Source: Motiliproteus sp036960175 (lineage in GTDB: Bacteria; Pseudomonadota; Gammaproteobacteria; Pseudomonadales; Balneatricaceae). From it: 64,000 nt of DNA. Shown here piece by piece: positions 18,312-27,491 of this stretch. The stretch's first letter is position 1. Every line of letters starts with the position of its first letter. The stretch covers positions 44,651 to 108,650 of the forward strand of contig JBALWH010000010.1 of the NCBI GenBank assembly GCA_036960175.1, in the 5' to 3' direction. The translations under genes and the position numbers were made by a program. The notes under the pieces were generated by a model. The model was not told the origin of the DNA and ran no database searches. It saw only the letters and a program-made list of their open reading frames with translations.

Positions 18312-18913
18312 TGCAGCAGAGTGGATTGGATTTTTTAACCGGCAATGCTGATCATCTGATCGCGGGTGTGGATGAGGTCGGTCGTGGGCCTTTGTTTGGT
18401 GATGTCGTTACCGCCGCTGTGATTCTGGATCCGAACCAGCCAATCGATGGCTTAGCGGATTCTAAAAAGCTGACTGAAAAGCGCCGTGAAGCCTTGTTTG
18501 ATGAAATAAAATCCAAGGCATTGGCCTGGTCAGTTGCGCGAGCCAGTGCCGAGGAAATTGATAACCTCAATATTCTGCAAGCCACCATGTTAGCAATGAC
18601 CCGGGCGGTTCAGGGGCTGTCAGTTGCTCCTAGCTATGCATTGATTGATGGCAATCGCTGTCCGGTTCTAAGTTGCCCCTGTGAAGCGGTGGTTAAAGGG
18701 GATAGTAAAGTGCCAGCAATTAGTGCGGCTTCTATCATCGCCAAAGTTACCCGAGATCGTGAGATGCTTGTCTTTGATCAGCAGTTTCCCGGCTATGGAC
18801 TGGCCAAGCATAAAGGTTACCCTACCTCAGTGCACCTTCAGGCATTGAAGCAACTGGGCCCCACCCCTCTGCATCGACGTAGTTTTGGCCCCGTACGTAA
18901 TTTGCTCGACTAA
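18311..18913 (+). CDS. rnhB: Ribonuclease HII
   Basis: A 200-residue enzyme that cuts RNA in RNA-DNA hybrids and single ribonucleotides in DNA. The active-site motifs are present: AGVDEVGRGPLFGDVVTAA (paired Asp-Glu), a third Asp in ALIDGNRCP, and SAASIIAKVTRD. The ATG at 18311 overlaps the lpxB stop by one base, suggesting coupled translation in the lpxA-lpxB-rnhB-dnaE block. Confidence 0.96.
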   Translation: MQQSGLDFLTGNADHLIAGVDEVGRGPLFGDVVTAAVILDPNQPIDGLADSKKLTEKRREALFDEIKSKALAWSVARASAEEIDNLNILQATMLAMTRAVQGLSVAPSYALIDGNRCPVLSCPCEAVVKGDSKVPAISAASIIAKVTRDREMLVFDQQFPGYGLAKHKGYPTSVHLQALKQLGPTPLHRRSFGPVRNLLD

Positions 18914-18949
18914 CTTGCTCGAATAACAGCAGTAAAAGAAAAGCCCCTT

Positions 18950-21900
18950 ATGACAACGCAGACCGCAGCAAGCTTTATTCATCTTAGAACCCACTCGGAG
19001 TATTCCGTGGTGGATGGACTGTTGCGTGTTAAAGAAATGGTCAAGGCTGCGGCGGAAGACCAGATGCCGGCAGTGGCTTTAACTGACCAGTCAAACTTTT
19101 ATGCGCTGATTAAATTTTATCAAGCGGCTTTAGGCGCTGGGGTGAAACCCATCTGTGGAGTGGATCTGTGGCTGCATAATCGCGTCGATCCCGACGAGCC
19201 TCCGACGCGTCTGACATTGCTGGTTATGGACCGCATAGGTTACCGGAATCTGACCGAGTTGATTTCCCGGGCCTATCAGGAAGGTCAGGGGTTGCAGCCG
19301 GAAAAAGCGATTGTAAAAGCGGAGTGGGTAGTCGAAAAAAGCGAGGGTTTAATTGCGCTTTCTGGAGCCAAAACCGGGGAAATAGGCCAAGCGTTGCTAG
19401 CCGCAAAGCAGCAAGATGCAGAAGCACTGTTATCTGAATGGCAAAGTGTCTTTCCGGGTCGTTTCTATCTGGAGATTCAGCGTACTGGACGAGTTAACGA
19501 TGAGGACTGTCTGCACCGTACTCTTGCGCTGGCTAGTCAGTATCAATGCCCGGTGGTTGCCACCAATGAAGTGATGTTCATGAATGCTGAGGATTTTCAC
19601 GCTCATGAGGCTCGAGTCTGTATTAATCAGGGGCGTGTGTTAGACGACCCTCGGCGTCCGAAAGATTACAGTGAGGAACAGTATTTTCGCACTCAGCAAG
19701 AAATGCAGGAGCTGTTTGCTGATATTCCTGAGGCGCTGGCCAACACGCTGGAAATTGCCAAGCGCTGCAATATAGAGATAGAAATGGGCAAGTATTATCT
19801 GCCCGCCTATCCGATCCCTGAATCAATGACGATGGATGAGTTTTTCATCGAAGTTTCTGAGAACGGTTTAGAAGAACGGCTGGAAAGGATTCTGGATCGC
19901 AATGATTCTGATTACGCTGAAAAGCGTAAAGCCTATGATGATCGGCTTAAATTTGAGCTCGAGATTATTATAGAAATGGGCTTTCCTGGTTATTTCCTGA
20001 TCGTTATGGATTTTATCCAATGGAGTAAGGATAACGGCATACCGGTCGGACCGGGGCGGGGGTCGGGTGCGGGTTCGCTGGTGGCCTATGTCCAGAAAAT
20101 AACCGATCTTGATCCGTTGGAATATGACTTGCTGTTCGAGCGGTTTCTTAATCCAGAGCGGGTCTCCATGCCCGACTTTGATATCGACTTCTGCATGGAT
20201 AACCGCGATAAGGTTATTGATTATGTAGCGCAGACTTACGGCCGTGATGCCGTGTCTCAGATCATTACGTTCGGCACTATGGCTGCCAAGGCCGTTGTAC
20301 GTGATGTGGCGCGGGTACAGAGCAAGCCTTTTGGCATGGCGGACAAGCTGTCTAAGCTAATTCCCTTTGAAGTCGGTATTACCTTGCGCAAGGCGGTGGA
20401 GCAGGAGCCGGCGTTACGTGAATTTATTGAAGGTAGCGAAGAAGTTCAAGACATCATGGAGATGGCCTACAAGCTTGAAGGTGTGACCCGGGGTGTAGGT
20501 AAGCATGCCGGTGGAGTGGTAATCGCGCCTACCCGGCTGACGGACTTTGCGCCGCTGTATTGTGATGAATTTGGTGATGGTCTAGTTACCCAGTTCGATA
20601 AAAATGATGTTGAAGCCGCCGGGCTGGTTAAGTTCGACTTCTTGGGTCTGCGTACACTGACTATTATCGACTGGGCTCTGAAAACTATCCACCGCCAGCA
20701 GGCCACGCGAGATGAGTCTCCGCTGGATATTACAGAGATCAATCTGGAAGAATCTCCTATCTACGACATGTTGAAAAAGGGCGATACTACCGCCGTATTT
20801 CAGCTTGAATCCAGTGGCATGAAAGACCTGATGAAGCGTCTGTTGCCGAGCCGCTTTGAGGATATTATCGCACTAGTGGCGCTATTTCGTCCGGGGCCGC
20901 TGCAATCGGGCATGGTAGACGATTTTATCAATCGTAAGCATGGTCGCGCCAAGCTCTCCTACCCGCACGTTGATTATGAATACATGCCGCTGAAACCGGT
21001 ATTGGAACCCACTTACGGTGTGGTGCTGTATCAAGAACAGGTCATGCAGATAGCCCAGGTGATGGCAGGCTTTTCGCTGGGTGGCGCAGATATGTTACGC
21101 CGTGCCATGGGTAAGAAAAAACCGGAAGAGATGGCCAAGCAGCGGGCAGGATTTCTGGAAGGTTGTGAAGGTCAGGGTATCGACGCGCAGCTGGCGGGGA
21201 ATATCTTTGATCTGGTAGAAAAGTTTGCCGGTTACGGTTTCAACAAATCGCACTCCGCAGCTTATGCGCTGGTTTCCTATCAGACCGCTTGGTTAAAGCA
21301 CTATTACCCCGCGCCATTTATGGCGGCGGTATTGTCGTCGGATATGCAGAATACCGATAAAGTGGTGATCTTTGTCGAAGAGTGCCGCACCATGAAATTG
21401 CCGCTGGTGCTGCCGGATGTAAACAGTGGCGAGTTCATGTTTACCGTCAATGAAGCGGGTGAGATCGTGTACGGCTTGGGAGCGGTTAAAGGGGTTGGAG
21501 AGGGCCCTACTGACGCTATTGTCAAAGCTCGCCAGGCCGGTGCTTTTAAAGACCTGTTTGACTTCTGTGACCGGGTGGGTGTTAAAAATATTAACAAACG
21601 GGTGCTGGAGGCGCTGGTGCGTTGCGGGGCTCTTGATGCGATGGGGGCCAGTCGTGCGGTGTTGATGGCGGCAGTTCCTGATGCAGTAAAAGCTGCGGAT
21701 CAGAATGCTCGTAACCAAGACAGTGGAATAGTTGACCTGTTCGGTTCCATCGTTGATAGCACTGACGATAGCGAAACTGACGTTTATGCATGCTACCAAG
21801 GAGTGCATGAATGGACGCCGAAAGAGCGTTTAAACGGTGAGAAAGACACCTTGGGTCTTTATGTCACTGGCCACCCTATCGAAGAGTACGAAAAGGAGCT

Positions 21901-22450
21901 GCGGAAATTTGTCCCCAACCGTTTGGTAGATCTCAAACCCGCCCCCCGTCAAAGCCAGAAAATGGCCGGTCTAGTCGTGGAAGTAAGGCTTCGTAAGACC
22001 AAGCGCGGTGATACTCTGGCATTTGTTACCCTTGATGATCGCAGCGCGCGCATGGAAGTCACGCTATTCGGCGATACCTATGAGGAGTATCGCGAGCTGA
22101 TTGCCACTGATCGCATCCTAGTGATAGAGGGCGAGGTCGCTCACGATGACTATTCTGGTACGGTCAAAGTACGGGCTAGTCGAGTGCTGGATTTGGCCAC
22201 GGCCCGGAGTTGTTTTGCCTCTCATTTAGAGGTCGATATTGAGTCTGATGATGCTCTGCTGTTAAATAAATTGACGGGCTGGCTGGAGATGTATCGCAGT
22301 AACGGAGTGTCGGTGAGGATTCGTTATCAGCGCCCGGATGCTGTGGGCTTGGTAGTACTTGGTAAGGATTGGCAGGTGAGTGTTTCGGATGAGCTGATGA
22401 TCGATCTGCAGCGGCTATATGGAGTCGATAAGGTTCGTTTGGTGTACTAG
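18950..22450 (+). CDS. dnaE: DNA polymerase III alpha subunit
   Basis: A 1166-residue C-family replicative polymerase. An N-terminal PHP domain (FIHLRTHSEYSVVDGLLR) is followed by the palm with the catalytic Asp pair in MPDFDIDFCMDNRD, fingers (KKGDTTAVFQLESSGM), a tandem HhH region, and a C-terminal OB-fold and tau-binding domain. Length is normal for the gammaproteobacterial enzyme. It follows rnhB by 36 bases. Confidence 0.98.
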   Translation: MTTQTAASFIHLRTHSEYSVVDGLLRVKEMVKAAAEDQMPAVALTDQSNFYALIKFYQAALGAGVKPICGVDLWLHNRVDPDEPPTRLTLLVMDRIGYRNLTELISRAYQEGQGLQPEKAIVKAEWVVEKSEGLIALSGAKTGEIGQALLAAKQQDAEALLSEWQSVFPGRFYLEIQRTGRVNDEDCLHRTLALASQYQCPVVATNEVMFMNAEDFHAHEARVCINQGRVLDDPRRPKDYSEEQYFRTQQEMQELFADIPEALANTLEIAKRCNIEIEMGKYYLPAYPIPESMTMDEFFIEVSENGLEERLERILDRNDSDYAEKRKAYDDRLKFELEIIIEMGFPGYFLIVMDFIQWSKDNGIPVGPGRGSGAGSLVAYVQKITDLDPLEYDLLFERFLNPERVSMPDFDIDFCMDNRDKVIDYVAQTYGRDAVSQIITFGTMAAKAVVRDVARVQSKPFGMADKLSKLIPFEVGITLRKAVEQEPALREFIEGSEEVQDIMEMAYKLEGVTRGVGKHAGGVVIAPTRLTDFAPLYCDEFGDGLVTQFDKNDVEAAGLVKFDFLGLRTLTIIDWALKTIHRQQATRDESPLDITEINLEESPIYDMLKKGDTTAVFQLESSGMKDLMKRLLPSRFEDIIALVALFRPGPLQSGMVDDFINRKHGRAKLSYPHVDYEYMPLKPVLEPTYGVVLYQEQVMQIAQVMAGFSLGGADMLRRAMGKKKPEEMAKQRAGFLEGCEGQGIDAQLAGNIFDLVEKFAGYGFNKSHSAAYALVSYQTAWLKHYYPAPFMAAVLSSDMQNTDKVVIFVEECRTMKLPLVLPDVNSGEFMFTVNEAGEIVYGLGAVKGVGEGPTDAIVKARQAGAFKDLFDFCDRVGVKNINKRVLEALVRCGALDAMGASRAVLMAAVPDAVKAADQNARNQDSGIVDLFGSIVDSTDDSETDVYACYQGVHEWTPKERLNGEKDTLGLYVTGHPIEEYEKELRKFVPNRLVDLKPAPRQSQKMAGLVVEVRLRKTKRGDTLAFVTLDDRSARMEVTLFGDTYEEYRELIATDRILVIEGEVAHDDYSGTVKVRASRVLDLATARSCFASHLEVDIESDDALLLNKLTGWLEMYRSNGVSVRIRYQRPDAVGLVVLGKDWQVSVSDELMIDLQRLYGVDKVRLVY

Positions 22451-22597
22451 TGGCTGTTGTTTTTGATCTTGGGTCAGCGATGAAGTCATTTGATATTTTT
22501 GTCTATACTGTAAGTTATTGAGGATTTAAATAGGTCCAATTAAGAACCTATCGCTTTGATTTGGGGGGCTAACCGTTAAATACGGGAGGGCTTCTCC

Positions 22598-23173
22598 ATG
22601 AAATATGCATTTCCACTCATTATCTTGCTGACGCTCTTTGGCCAGCTTGTTGCAGCAGGTCAGAGCACTCAGATCTATCAGTATATTGAGCCGCGTCAGC
22701 AGCAATTCGACACTCTTTTCCGAGCGCTGCGCTATGCGCCAGACCAGCCGCGGGCTGTTAAGGTCGAGCGAGAAATATGGATGCTGTGGTTGCAGTCTGG
22801 CGATAGGGCAATCGATGATTTGATGCAGCAAGCCATACAAGCTCGTCGCTGGACCGAGTTTGAACGGGCCTTGATGCTATTCAATCAGGTGATTACCTTG
22901 CAACCGGATTATTCGGAAGTCTGGAATCAGCGCGCGATCGTGCATTTTTATCGTGGTGACTTTCATCAGTCGCTGGTTGATATCTCGAAAACGCTAGAGC
23001 TGGAGCCACGGCATTTTGGTGCGATGGCGGGGCGTGGAATCATTCGTTTACAGCAGGGAAAGTCAGCGTTAGCGGTTCAGAATATTAAGGCCGCGATGCA
23101 ATATCACCCCTACCTACAGGAAAGATATCTGTTTCCGTTTTTACTGGATGAGCCTGAGATACTGGCGCCTTGA
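22598..23173 (+). CDS. Exported TPR-repeat protein of unknown function
   Basis: A 191-residue protein with an N-terminal signal peptide (MKYAFPLIILLTLFGQLVAA) and no lipobox Cys. About residues 85-165 hold two or three tetratricopeptide units (ERALMLFNQVITLQPDYSEVW, then FHQSLVDISKTLELEPRHFGAM-like segments). It is probably periplasmic and binds another protein; the partner is unknown. It lies between dnaE and accA, which are adjacent in Pseudomonas, so it is an insertion in this lineage. A TATACT -10-like box at 22504-22509 suggests its own promoter. Confidence 0.8.
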   Translation: MKYAFPLIILLTLFGQLVAAGQSTQIYQYIEPRQQQFDTLFRALRYAPDQPRAVKVEREIWMLWLQSGDRAIDDLMQQAIQARRWTEFERALMLFNQVITLQPDYSEVWNQRAIVHFYRGDFHQSLVDISKTLELEPRHFGAMAGRGIIRLQQGKSALAVQNIKAAMQYHPYLQERYLFPFLLDEPEILAP

Positions 23174-23353
23174 TATAGCTTTGCCCCGTTGTTGGCTGCG
23201 ACGCGACTGGTTTGGCAATTACGTACGTCAGAGAGTTGATTAAATACGGGCTGTTCGACTGGTAACCGCCAGAGTGAAAGGTTAAACTTCGCCATTATTT
23301 TTCCCCAATTCTATGGGGGGAAACCAAGCTTTAAAGCGCGGGCGCGAAGGTAT

Positions 23354-24304
23354 ATGAACCCTAATTATCTAGAATTTGAACAACCCATTGCAGAGCTGCA
23401 AGCGAAGATTGAACAGCTTCGTTTGGTGGGGGAAGACAGCGAGATCAATATCAATGATGAGATCGAGCGTCTGCAGGGGAAAAATATTGCCCTGACCGAG
23501 CAGGTTTTTTCTGATTTGTCTGCTTGGCAGGTTGCCCAGATAGCTCGCCATCCTCTGCGTCCCTATACCTTAGATTATGCCAGGCTGATCTTTGAAGATT
23601 TTGATGAGCTGCATGGTGATCGCCACTTTTCTGACGACAGCGCCTTAGTCGGTGGTGTTGCCCGATTGGAAGGGCAGCCAGTGATGGTTATTGGTCATCA
23701 GAAAGGTCGTGAAGTTAAGGAAAAAGTTAAGCGCAATTTCGGTATGCCAAGGCCAGAGGGCTATCGTAAGGCCTGCCGTCTGATGGAGATGGCCGAACGT
23801 TTTAAATTACCTATTTTTACCTTTATCGATACTCCAGGCGCTTATCCGGGTATCGATGCAGAAGAGCGTGGTCAGAGTGAAGCTATTGCCTATAACTTGG
23901 CTGTGATGTCGCGCCTTAAAACGCCAATTATTGCTACCGTTGTGGGAGAAGGTGGTTCTGGCGGCGCCCTGGCCATTGGCGTATGTGATGAGCTGTTGAT
24001 GCTGCAATATTCTACTTACTCGGTTATTTCGCCTGAGGGTTGTGCCTCAATTCTTTGGAAGAGTGCCGAAAAGGCACCTGATGCTGCCAAGGCTATGGGT
24101 ATTACCTCTGCGCGGTTGCATGAGCTTGGTCTGGTCGATCGGGTTATTCAAGAGCCTCTGGGTGGTGCTCATCGAGATGCGGAGTTGATGGCCGCCAGTA
24201 TCAAAAAAAATCTGTTGGAATCTTTGGAAAACCTTCAATCTATGCCAGCAGATGAGCTAGTTCAGCAGCGCTATAAGCGCTTGATGTCATACGGCATGAG
24301 CTAG
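23354..24304 (+). CDS. accA: Acetyl-CoA carboxylase carboxyltransferase alpha subunit
   Basis: A 316-residue protein of the crotonase-like carboxyltransferase family. It has the N-terminal helical region LEFEQPIAELQAKIEQLR, then LHGDRHFSDD, the FIDTPGAYPGIDAEERGQSE motif and the GEGGSGGALAIG oxyanion-hole segment. With AccD it makes malonyl-CoA, the two-carbon donor for fatty acids and for the polyene pathway later in the window. A GAAGG site precedes the ATG. Confidence 0.97.
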   Translation: MNPNYLEFEQPIAELQAKIEQLRLVGEDSEININDEIERLQGKNIALTEQVFSDLSAWQVAQIARHPLRPYTLDYARLIFEDFDELHGDRHFSDDSALVGGVARLEGQPVMVIGHQKGREVKEKVKRNFGMPRPEGYRKACRLMEMAERFKLPIFTFIDTPGAYPGIDAEERGQSEAIAYNLAVMSRLKTPIIATVVGEGGSGGALAIGVCDELLMLQYSTYSVISPEGCASILWKSAEKAPDAAKAMGITSARLHELGLVDRVIQEPLGGAHRDAELMAASIKKNLLESLENLQSMPADELVQQRYKRLMSYGMS

Positions 24305-24340
24305 CTTTAAGCCCTGCTATGTAGCGGGGCTGTCCTTTTC

Positions 24341-25666
24341 ATGGCTATTCACTCAGATTACCTGCTGGAGCAATTGTCTCCCTATGATTCAGTCAAACGC
24401 TGGTGGCTTGGATTCAGTGGTGGATTGGATTCTCAGGTGTTGCTGGACCTCGCTCTTTCTGCCGGATTGCATAAGAGCCATGATCTGAAAATTCTGCATG
24501 TGCATCACGGGCTGCAGGACGAGGCGGATAGCTGGGTCGAAGATTGTCGCAAACGTTGTCAAGATTTGGGGGTGCCGCTAACCGTCAGTCGGGTACAGGT
24601 CTCCCAAGGGGCGAGTCCAGAAGCGATGGCGCGTGAAGCGCGCTACCAGGTATTTGACACTGTCGTTGCTGAGGGTGATGGTTTGTTGCTTGCTCATCAT
24701 CAGGATGATCAGGCGGAAACCATGCTGTTACGCCTGTTGCGGGGTAGCGGTCCCAAGGGCTTGTCGGGTATTCCTCAGCATCGGTCCCTAGCAAAGGGAG
24801 CGCTCGTTCGGCCATTGTTAGGTCTATCCCGTCAGCAGCTTGAAGCTCATGCCCAGCAGCAGCGTTTGCAGTGGATTGAGGACCCCAGTAATCAGTCTCT
24901 GCAGCATGATAGAAATTACCTCCGTCATCAGGTTTTACCTCAGCTTAAACAACGTTGGCCTCATGCTCTGGATGCTTTCAGTCGCACGGCTCGATTCTGT
25001 CATGAGGCTGATCAGCTCAATCAGCAGCTGGCTGCTATGGATTACCAGCAGTGTGGAGTTTCTGGTCGGCTGCAATGTCCGCAGCTTTTGGCGCTGGCGC
25101 CGGAACGGCAGCGGAATCTGATCCGCTATTGGCTGCGTGAATCGTCGTTGCTCTTGCCAGAAGAGCGGGTGATGGAGCAAATACTGTCACAGCTGCTGAA
25201 TGCGCGCCCGGATGCGGAGCCTTGTGTGAGCTGGGGCGATGTTCAGATGCGCCGGTTCCAGCAGCAGCTCTATCTGGTGGACGGGCGTTGGCAGCCTCCA
25301 TTGAAAAAGTGTAGCTGGGATCTTCGTCAGCCGCTTTGCTTCAGTTTCGGAGAGTTGTCCGTTCAGCCGGCGTGTGGCGAGGGTGTCAAGATCCCTGCCG
25401 GTAGTCGGGTTGAAGTGGGCTTTCGTCAGGGGGGAGAAAAACTCAGGTTGCATGGCCGAGAGGGCAGTCGCTCATTAAAAAAGCTATTGCAGGAAGCGCA
25501 GGTTCCTCCGTGGAGGCGCCCGCTTTTGCCGCTTATCTATGTGGATGGCGAGTTAGCGGCTGTGGCTGATCTATGGATTTCTGAAGATTATCAGGCTGTT
25601 CAGGCTGTTAATGAAGAGGCGTTGATAAAGTTTGTCTGGGATGCTTTTTTTTTACGCGAGTCGTGA
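24341..25666 (+). CDS. tilS: tRNA(Ile)-lysidine synthase
   Basis: A 441-residue N-type ATP pyrophosphatase. The PP-loop SGGLDS is at residues 26-31 and the LAHHQDDQAETMLLRLLRG motif near residue 112; TilS-type substrate-binding and C-terminal domains follow (LRLHGREGSRSLKKLLQEA near residue 370). It changes C34 of the minor tRNA-Ile to lysidine so that it reads AUA. accA lies 36 bases upstream; a weak G-C hairpin at 24311-24330 lies in the gap. Confidence 0.95.
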   Translation: MAIHSDYLLEQLSPYDSVKRWWLGFSGGLDSQVLLDLALSAGLHKSHDLKILHVHHGLQDEADSWVEDCRKRCQDLGVPLTVSRVQVSQGASPEAMAREARYQVFDTVVAEGDGLLLAHHQDDQAETMLLRLLRGSGPKGLSGIPQHRSLAKGALVRPLLGLSRQQLEAHAQQQRLQWIEDPSNQSLQHDRNYLRHQVLPQLKQRWPHALDAFSRTARFCHEADQLNQQLAAMDYQQCGVSGRLQCPQLLALAPERQRNLIRYWLRESSLLLPEERVMEQILSQLLNARPDAEPCVSWGDVQMRRFQQQLYLVDGRWQPPLKKCSWDLRQPLCFSFGELSVQPACGEGVKIPAGSRVEVGFRQGGEKLRLHGREGSRSLKKLLQEAQVPPWRRPLLPLIYVDGELAAVADLWISEDYQAVQAVNEEALIKFVWDAFFLRES

Positions 25667-25695
25667 TTGTGACAAATAGCCTTATCTGCTATCCT
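25667..25695 (+). promoter_or_regulatory. Possible pyrG promoter
   Basis: TTGTGA (25667-25672) and TATCCT (25690-25695) are spaced by 17 bases just after the tilS stop. A short C4/G4 hairpin (around 25700-25713) lies in the predicted 5' leader ahead of pyrG. Matches are moderate and by eye only. Confidence 0.4.
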
Positions 25696-25765
25696 ACAGC
25701 CCCATCTCGGGGTGCTCGCGCCTCTCTATTTAGCCACTGTTTTACATCTTGCTGACAGGTTCCGA

Positions 25766-27391
25766 ATGACGCATTATATTTTCGTCACGGGCGGTGTTGT
25801 TTCTTCTTTAGGGAAAGGCATCGCATCCGCTTCTTTAGCCGCTATTCTTGAGGCTCGTGGTCTATCCGTGACCATGCTTAAACTCGATCCTTATATCAAT
25901 GTTGACCCCGGTACCATGAGTCCTTTCCAGCATGGAGAGGTGTTTGTGACCGAAGATGGTGCCGAAACTGATCTGGATCTGGGCCACTACGAGCGTTTTA
26001 TTCGCACTACTATGAGCCAGGGTAATAACTTCACCACCGGCCGTGTCTATGAGGAAGTGCTGCGCAAAGAGCGTCGTGGTGACTATCTGGGTGGAACCGT
26101 TCAGGTTATTCCTCATATCACCGATGAGATCAAGCGTCGGGTTATTGAAGGTGCTGGTGATGTAGATATCGCTTTGGTTGAAATAGGCGGTACGGTGGGT
26201 GATATTGAATCGCTGCCGTTCCTGGAAGCAGTGCGTCAGATAAAGATTGAACTGGGTAGTTCCCGCGCCATGTTTATGCATCTGACTTTGGTTCCTTATA
26301 TCGCTACAGCCGGTGAAACTAAGACCAAGCCTACCCAGCACTCGGTGAAAGAGTTGCGTTCTATCGGTATTCAGCCTGATATTCTAGTTTGTCGTTCTGA
26401 TCATGAAATTCCCGCGTCTTCTCGTCGTAAACTGTCACTGTTTACCAACGTTGAAGAGCGTGCTGTTATGTCCCTGCCAGATGCCAACACCATTTATCGT
26501 ATTCCGCGGATGTTGCATGAGCAGGGGCTGGATGATTTCGTTGTTGAACAATTCCGCCTTGAATGTGATCCTGCAGACCTGTCCGAATGGGATGATGTCG
26601 TTGATGCCAAACTGAACCCTCATAAAGAAGTCACTATCGCCATGGTCGGTAAGTACATGGAGCTGTTGGATGCTTATAAGTCTCTGATCGAGGCGATGAT
26701 TCATGGAGGTATCAAGAACCGCGCTAAGGTTAATCTGCGTTATATCGATTCTGAAGATATCGAGCGTCACGGCACTGGGCAACTGGAAGATGTTGACGCT
26801 ATTCTGGTTCCCGGCGGTTTTGGTGAGCGTGGTGTCGAAGGTAAAATATTGACTGCGCAATATGCTCGCGAGAATAGAGTTCCTTACCTGGGTATCTGTT
26901 TGGGTATGCAAGTGGCCGTTATCGAGTTTGCTCGTAACGTCGCCGGATTAGAGGCTGCTAACAGCACGGAATTCAACTTGGATACAGAGCACCCTGTGGT
27001 GGGTCTGATCACTGAGTGGAAAACCGCTGAAGGTGAAGTCGAAACACGCGGTGAGAACGACGACCTGGGCGGTACTATGCGTCTGGGCGGACAGGAGTGT
27101 CGTCTGGCGTCTGGAACAACGGCTCATGAGTGTTACGGTGAAGATGTCATTATTGAGCGCCACCGTCATCGCTATGAAGTGAATAATAATTACGTTAAAC
27201 AGTTGCAAGATGCCGGGTTACGAATCGCGGGTCGTTCGATGGACAATGCGTTGGTGGAAGTGGTCGAAGTGCCAGATCATCCTTGGTTTGTAGCCTGTCA
27301 GTTCCATCCGGAATTTACCTCAACGCCACGGGATGGACACGGCCTGTTTACGGGTTTTGTCAAAGCTGCAGTGATCAACGCAGGAAAATAA
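25766..27391 (+). CDS. pyrG: CTP synthase
   Basis: A 541-residue enzyme. The N-terminal synthetase domain begins MTHYIFVTGGVVSSLGKG (P-loop) with LDPYINVDPGTMSP. A C-terminal class I glutamine amidotransferase holds the Cys nucleophile in YLGICLGMQ and the His-Glu pair in CQFHPEF. It converts UTP to CTP with glutamine and ATP. Start ATG 25766 gives the canonical N-terminus; a longer frame from 25712 is rejected. It is followed by a terminator and then eno, with no kdsA between. Confidence 0.98.
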   Translation: MTHYIFVTGGVVSSLGKGIASASLAAILEARGLSVTMLKLDPYINVDPGTMSPFQHGEVFVTEDGAETDLDLGHYERFIRTTMSQGNNFTTGRVYEEVLRKERRGDYLGGTVQVIPHITDEIKRRVIEGAGDVDIALVEIGGTVGDIESLPFLEAVRQIKIELGSSRAMFMHLTLVPYIATAGETKTKPTQHSVKELRSIGIQPDILVCRSDHEIPASSRRKLSLFTNVEERAVMSLPDANTIYRIPRMLHEQGLDDFVVEQFRLECDPADLSEWDDVVDAKLNPHKEVTIAMVGKYMELLDAYKSLIEAMIHGGIKNRAKVNLRYIDSEDIERHGTGQLEDVDAILVPGGFGERGVEGKILTAQYARENRVPYLGICLGMQVAVIEFARNVAGLEAANSTEFNLDTEHPVVGLITEWKTAEGEVETRGENDDLGGTMRLGGQECRLASGTTAHECYGEDVIIERHRHRYEVNNNYVKQLQDAGLRIAGRSMDNALVEVVEVPDHPWFVACQFHPEFTSTPRDGHGLFTGFVKAAVINAGK

Positions 27392-27402
27392 CATTTGATA
27401 TA

Positions 27403-27434
27403 AAAAAAGCAGCCAGTCGATCTGGCTGTTTTTA
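27403..27434 (+). terminator. Intrinsic terminator after pyrG
   Basis: A 7-base perfect stem (CAGCCAG 27410-27416 with CTGGCTG 27422-27428) and 5-base loop, flanked by seven A on the left and five T on the right, so it could work in both directions. It separates pyrG from eno. Confidence 0.9.
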
Positions 27435-27491
27435 TGTTTGGGGGTAGAGCCCTTAACAACAGATTTTAATTTATTTGGAGTGATTGGCGAG

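Noticed and set aside
24311..24330. GC-rich hairpin between accA and tilS as a terminator
   Set aside because: The stem is short with a G-T pair and only four T follow after a gap; readthrough into tilS is likely.
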